Shown here in pieces: positions 61,732 to 64,000 of a stretch of DNA of 64,000 nt. Position 1 is the stretch's first letter. The number at the start of each line of letters is the position of its first letter. Source of the DNA: Edaphobacter aggregans DSM 19364 (lineage in GTDB: Bacteria > Acidobacteriota > Terriglobia > Terriglobales > Acidobacteriaceae); NCBI RefSeq assembly GCF_000745965.1, contig NZ_JQKI01000015.1, forward strand, positions 62,001-126,000, given 5' to 3'. Made by a program: the position numbers and the translations under genes. The notes beneath the pieces are model-generated. The model worked only from the letters and a program-made list of their open reading frames with translations. It made no database searches and was not told the DNA's origin.

Positions 61732-62395
61732 GACTGGAGCGACGGTGGACTCCTCCGCGGCGCGGACTGAGGTACTGCGACGGGTTCGCGCGGCGAACGG
61801 TGGGACTGCCGAGGCGGCTCGCGCGAACGAGGCGTGGAGCGCGATTGAGCGTAGATATTGCCGGTCAGCGACACATTCGCGCGACGAGGTGCTGGAGCTG
61901 CTGGAGGATCGCCTGCGTGACTACGACGCGCATGTACAACGCGCGGCCGAGGGTGACGTGGCGCTGACGGTTGCGAAGATGCTCGCAGAGCGCGAGCGGA
62001 GCCGAATCGTGGTCCCCGCGGGGCTCGATCAGGCGTGGCTGCCGGAGGGATTCAGCTTTGTGGTTGACGAAGGGCTCTCTGCGAAGGAACTGGATGGCTT
62101 CGACAGCGTGATGACCGGAGCGACGGTGGCGATTGCGGAGACTGGCTCGGTGGTGTTGCAGAACGTTGCGGGTCAAGGACGCCGCGCCGTTACGCTGGTT
62201 CCTGACTACCATCTTTGCCTGGTGCGGGCGAGGGATGTGGTGGAGACAGTTCCCGAGGCTATGGAGCGGTTGCGGGCGACCTCGGGGCTACCGACGACGT
62301 TCTTCTCCGGCCCCTCGGCGACCGCCGACATTGAGATGACGCGGATCAAGGGTGTCCATGGCCCCCGTTTTCTGGATGTCATCCTGCTGACATAG
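61721..62395 (+). CDS. lutC: LutC, lactate utilisation protein
   Basis: 224 residues with the LUD domain: an N-terminal helical part, then RIVVPAGLDQAWLPEGFSFVVDEGLSAKELDGFDSVMTGATVAIAETGSVVLQN (read as consecutive strands), LVPDYHLCLVRARDVVETVPEA, and the terminal FFSGPSATADIEMTRIKGVHGPRFLDVIL. Third gene of the overlapping lutABC operon, within a 2.9 kb unit. Confidence 0.93.
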   Translation: MATETGATVDSSAARTEVLRRVRAANGGTAEAARANEAWSAIERRYCRSATHSRDEVLELLEDRLRDYDAHVQRAAEGDVALTVAKMLAERERSRIVVPAGLDQAWLPEGFSFVVDEGLSAKELDGFDSVMTGATVAIAETGSVVLQNVAGQGRRAVTLVPDYHLCLVRARDVVETVPEAMERLRATSGLPTTFFSGPSATADIEMTRIKGVHGPRFLDVILLT

Positions 62396-62699
62396 GGGGC
62401 GACCAGGTCCGGTCACAACTTCTTTGCTGCCATATCCTTGCATCTGCAGCGCAGCGAGAGTTTTACATTTTCTTGACTAATGGGCGACGAAAGTCGCTGG
62501 AAGATGTCAGGAACTGGTATATATATTTGTCCGACGAAAGAAAAACCGAGAGATGACGAGTTGCAGTTTTAAAGCCAGAAGGTCGTGGGTTTACGGTTTT
62601 CGAAGTCGTTCCGGTGTTTGCCTTTGAGGGACGGGTTCTAAGGTAGGACCGGCTGGCCGGGGGCTGCGCAGTCTCAAGGATTCTGACGAGGTGTTCGCG
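62396..62699 (+). other. 304-base intergenic region with a small hairpin
   Basis: Between lutC and the next gene. It contains a GCGAC-GAAA-GTCGC mini-hairpin with a GNRA-type loop near 62482-62500, downstream of a TTGACT at 62474. A TGGTATATATATTTG run also lies here. No riboswitch class is recognised. Confidence 0.35.
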
Positions 62700-64000
62700 A
62701 TGAAGTCCTCTCTTCGTGCGCTCGCAGTCCTTTCAGCAGGCTTTATCTGCCTGCTCGCCTCTTCGCTTGACCTGATGGCTCAGACAGGTTCTTCCGTGCG
62801 ACTTGCGAGGACGGCTCCTTCAGGGAAATCGGTCTCTCGCGCGGCAGATGGTGTGGTCATTCCCGGACCCTTGCGGTCATTTATGCGGATGGCCGGCATC
62901 AGCCAGAAGATTCCTGCGGAGGATGTGCTTCCGCTGCTGGCGCGCAACGTTTACATGCAGGGATACACGCGGGGGCGGCCCACAGAGTTTCTGATTCTGC
63001 TGGATCGTTATGTGCAGCAGGCGCGCGAGCTTCAAGTGCTTGCGGGATCGAGCAACACGATTCACGTTAACGGGTGCGAGGATGTGGGGACGCTGATTCA
63101 GATCCTCGGCTACCGGCTGGTGGGGAACTGCCAGGAGAAGAACCTGACTCTTGCGACATCGAATCCCGACCGGGCATTTCTGACGATCGACTCCGGCTTC
63201 CCGCTGGTTACGCTCGAGGAGTCGCTGCAGAAGGGCCTGCCCTTCAACTATCCGTTCCCATCGACGCGGGTTCCTGTACTGCTTCGGGAAGCGGACTGGC
63301 TGTCGGTGAGCAGAAAGCGGTCGGCGAGCAATCTGGTCGACCTGCTGGTGCGCGATCCGGACACGGCGCGCCTATATTGGGCCTTGGCCCGCAACGACTC
63401 GGAGACGAACCTTGCGCTGGAGAAGTCTCCGGGGCTGGTCAAGCTGGCCGGCTTCGCGCCGGTGCTGGACTTCTACGGCAGCCAGATCTCGATTCGCTCG
63501 GGACGTGTGCTGGTGCCCGGGGGGGCGAGCGCCGAGCCGGCGTGGAAGGACCTGGTGGCCGCCAGTCCTGAGGCTCCGGGTGACTTCGTTCTTCGCCTGC
63601 TGTCGAAGGACAACGGCTGGCTGGCCGCTTACTTCGACGCGCTGTCCCGCGTCAACCGCGCGCAGCAGGCGCACCTGACGGAGCCTGCGCGCATGAAGCG
63701 CGTCTATGAGGCGTTCCGCTCACCGGATGCGGAGCCTCCGGCGACGGCCAGCGTCTTTCGCAAAGCGCCTGGCCTTCTGGTGTTGTTCACGCGTGTGGAG
63801 TGGGACGCCGACGGGCAGCCGCATGTTCCCGGCGATCTTGCCGTCTGGAAGGATGTTCTCAACGGCAAAACGGATTCAAAGCTGGTGCGCACATGGGGCA
63901 AGCGCGCACGCGGCTTCAACAGCGCGGACCAGTTGCTGGAAGCGATGGCCTCGCTCTCGCGGCTGGAGTCCGACACCGGGCCGCTGCAGAGCTATATGAT
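62700..64000 (+). CDS. Large secreted protein, truncated by the window edge
   Basis: An open frame of 433 codons from ATG 62700 runs off the right end without a stop. The N-terminus is a signal peptide (SSLRALAVLSAGFICLLASSLDLMAQ). Visible features include PGPLRSFMRMAGIS, LARNVYMQGYTRGRPTEFLILLDRYV, a CEDVGTLIQILGYRLVGNC pair of cysteines, and DLLVRDPDTARLYWALARND. It resembles large acidobacterial secreted proteins of unknown function. I cannot name it. Confidence 0.8.
   Translation, partial: MKSSLRALAVLSAGFICLLASSLDLMAQTGSSVRLARTAPSGKSVSRAADGVVIPGPLRSFMRMAGISQKIPAEDVLPLLARNVYMQGYTRGRPTEFLILLDRYVQQARELQVLAGSSNTIHVNGCEDVGTLIQILGYRLVGNCQEKNLTLATSNPDRAFLTIDSGFPLVTLEESLQKGLPFNYPFPSTRVPVLLREADWLSVSRKRSASNLVDLLVRDPDTARLYWALARNDSETNLALEKSPGLVKLAGFAPVLDFYGSQISIRSGRVLVPGGASAEPAWKDLVAASPEAPGDFVLRLLSKDNGWLAAYFDALSRVNRAQQAHLTEPARMKRVYEAFRSPDAEPPATASVFRKAPGLLVLFTRVEWDADGQPHVPGDLAVWKDVLNGKTDSKLVRTWGKRARGFNSADQLLEAMASLSRLESDTGPLQSYM

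Noticed and set aside
62396-62699. Cyclic-di-GMP or other riboswitch before the last gene
   Set aside because: Only a short GNRA hairpin is seen; the conserved core of known classes could not be matched.

Overview
The window looks like the chromosome of a soil Acidobacterium, probably family Acidobacteriaceae (the Terriglobus/Granulicella/Edaphobacter group). This is inferred from the G+C-rich coding style, the PadR regulator paired with a MacB-like (ADOP) permease, the fused LptF-LptG protein, the helix-turn-helix domain at 40.7-41.3 kb, and many short intergenic palindromes of the 'tccttcgac...ctcaggatgac' type. It is mostly core metabolism. I see no rRNA, tRNA, prophage, transposase or CRISPR array.

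Layout. 0-2.7 kb: purB-ykgJ-ubiX operon (minus). 2.8-5.2 kb: marR-type regulator and CLC chloride channel, overlapping by 4 bp, behind a palindromic operator. 5.2-9.7 kb: minus-strand run of agmatine deiminase, amidohydrolase, tadA, DUF3175 protein, SDR and glutaredoxin. 10.2-13.2 kb: FucP-like sugar transporter, a pentad-repeat small protein, an LprI-like protein and N-carbamoylputrescine amidase; with the agmatine deiminase this completes agmatine-to-putrescine conversion. 13.5-19.3 kb: glutamine synthetase, a secreted protein, a SIMPL protein, isocitrate and malate dehydrogenases. 19.4-26.7 kb: two tiny membrane ORFs, two cyclophilins, DUF1440, ABM monooxygenase, M19 dipeptidase, SDR, formaldehyde dehydrogenase and a GlcG/HbpS protein. 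26.8-31.9 kb: a succinate dehydrogenase operon, sdhC-[44 aa]-[40 aa]-sdhA-[66 aa]-acyltransferase-sdhB, with three small membrane ORFs. 32-34.7 kb: rdgB, a Met/His-rich probable outer-membrane protein and a Cys/His-rich secreted peptide. 34.7-39.7 kb: motility genes fliS, fliD, fliC (minus) and flbD, motA, motB (plus). 39.6-44.8 kb: YjbQ, a repeat-rich gap, two NTF2-like paralogues, an ABC exporter and an FKBP. 45-53.4 kb: an alginate-lyase-like secreted protein, the LptF-LptG fusion, an ADOP permease and PadR. 53.5-58.6 kb: a two-component system split by a DinB gene, a NIPSNAP protein, a four-repeat DUF3011 protein and a desaturase. 58.8-64 kb: ArsR regulator, lutABC lactate-oxidation genes and the start of a large secreted protein that runs off the end.

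Most striking observations. (1) Five of the six motility genes each carry one apparent single-base indel (fliS start codon, fliD, fliC, motA, motB), while I detected no frameshift in the other ~59 kb. (2) A dispersed intergenic element occurs at 9.7, 23.5 and 40.1 kb with an AAGTATAGC-type box 10 bp from a TAATTAATCGGCAC-type box. Two copies are followed by a four-hairpin array whose stems differ in sequence but keep their pairing. (3) Tiny membrane-protein ORFs lie inside the sdh operon, one overlapping sdhC by ATGA. (4) A small protein consists of twelve consecutive five-residue repeats. All functional names rest on reading motifs by eye; no database search was possible.
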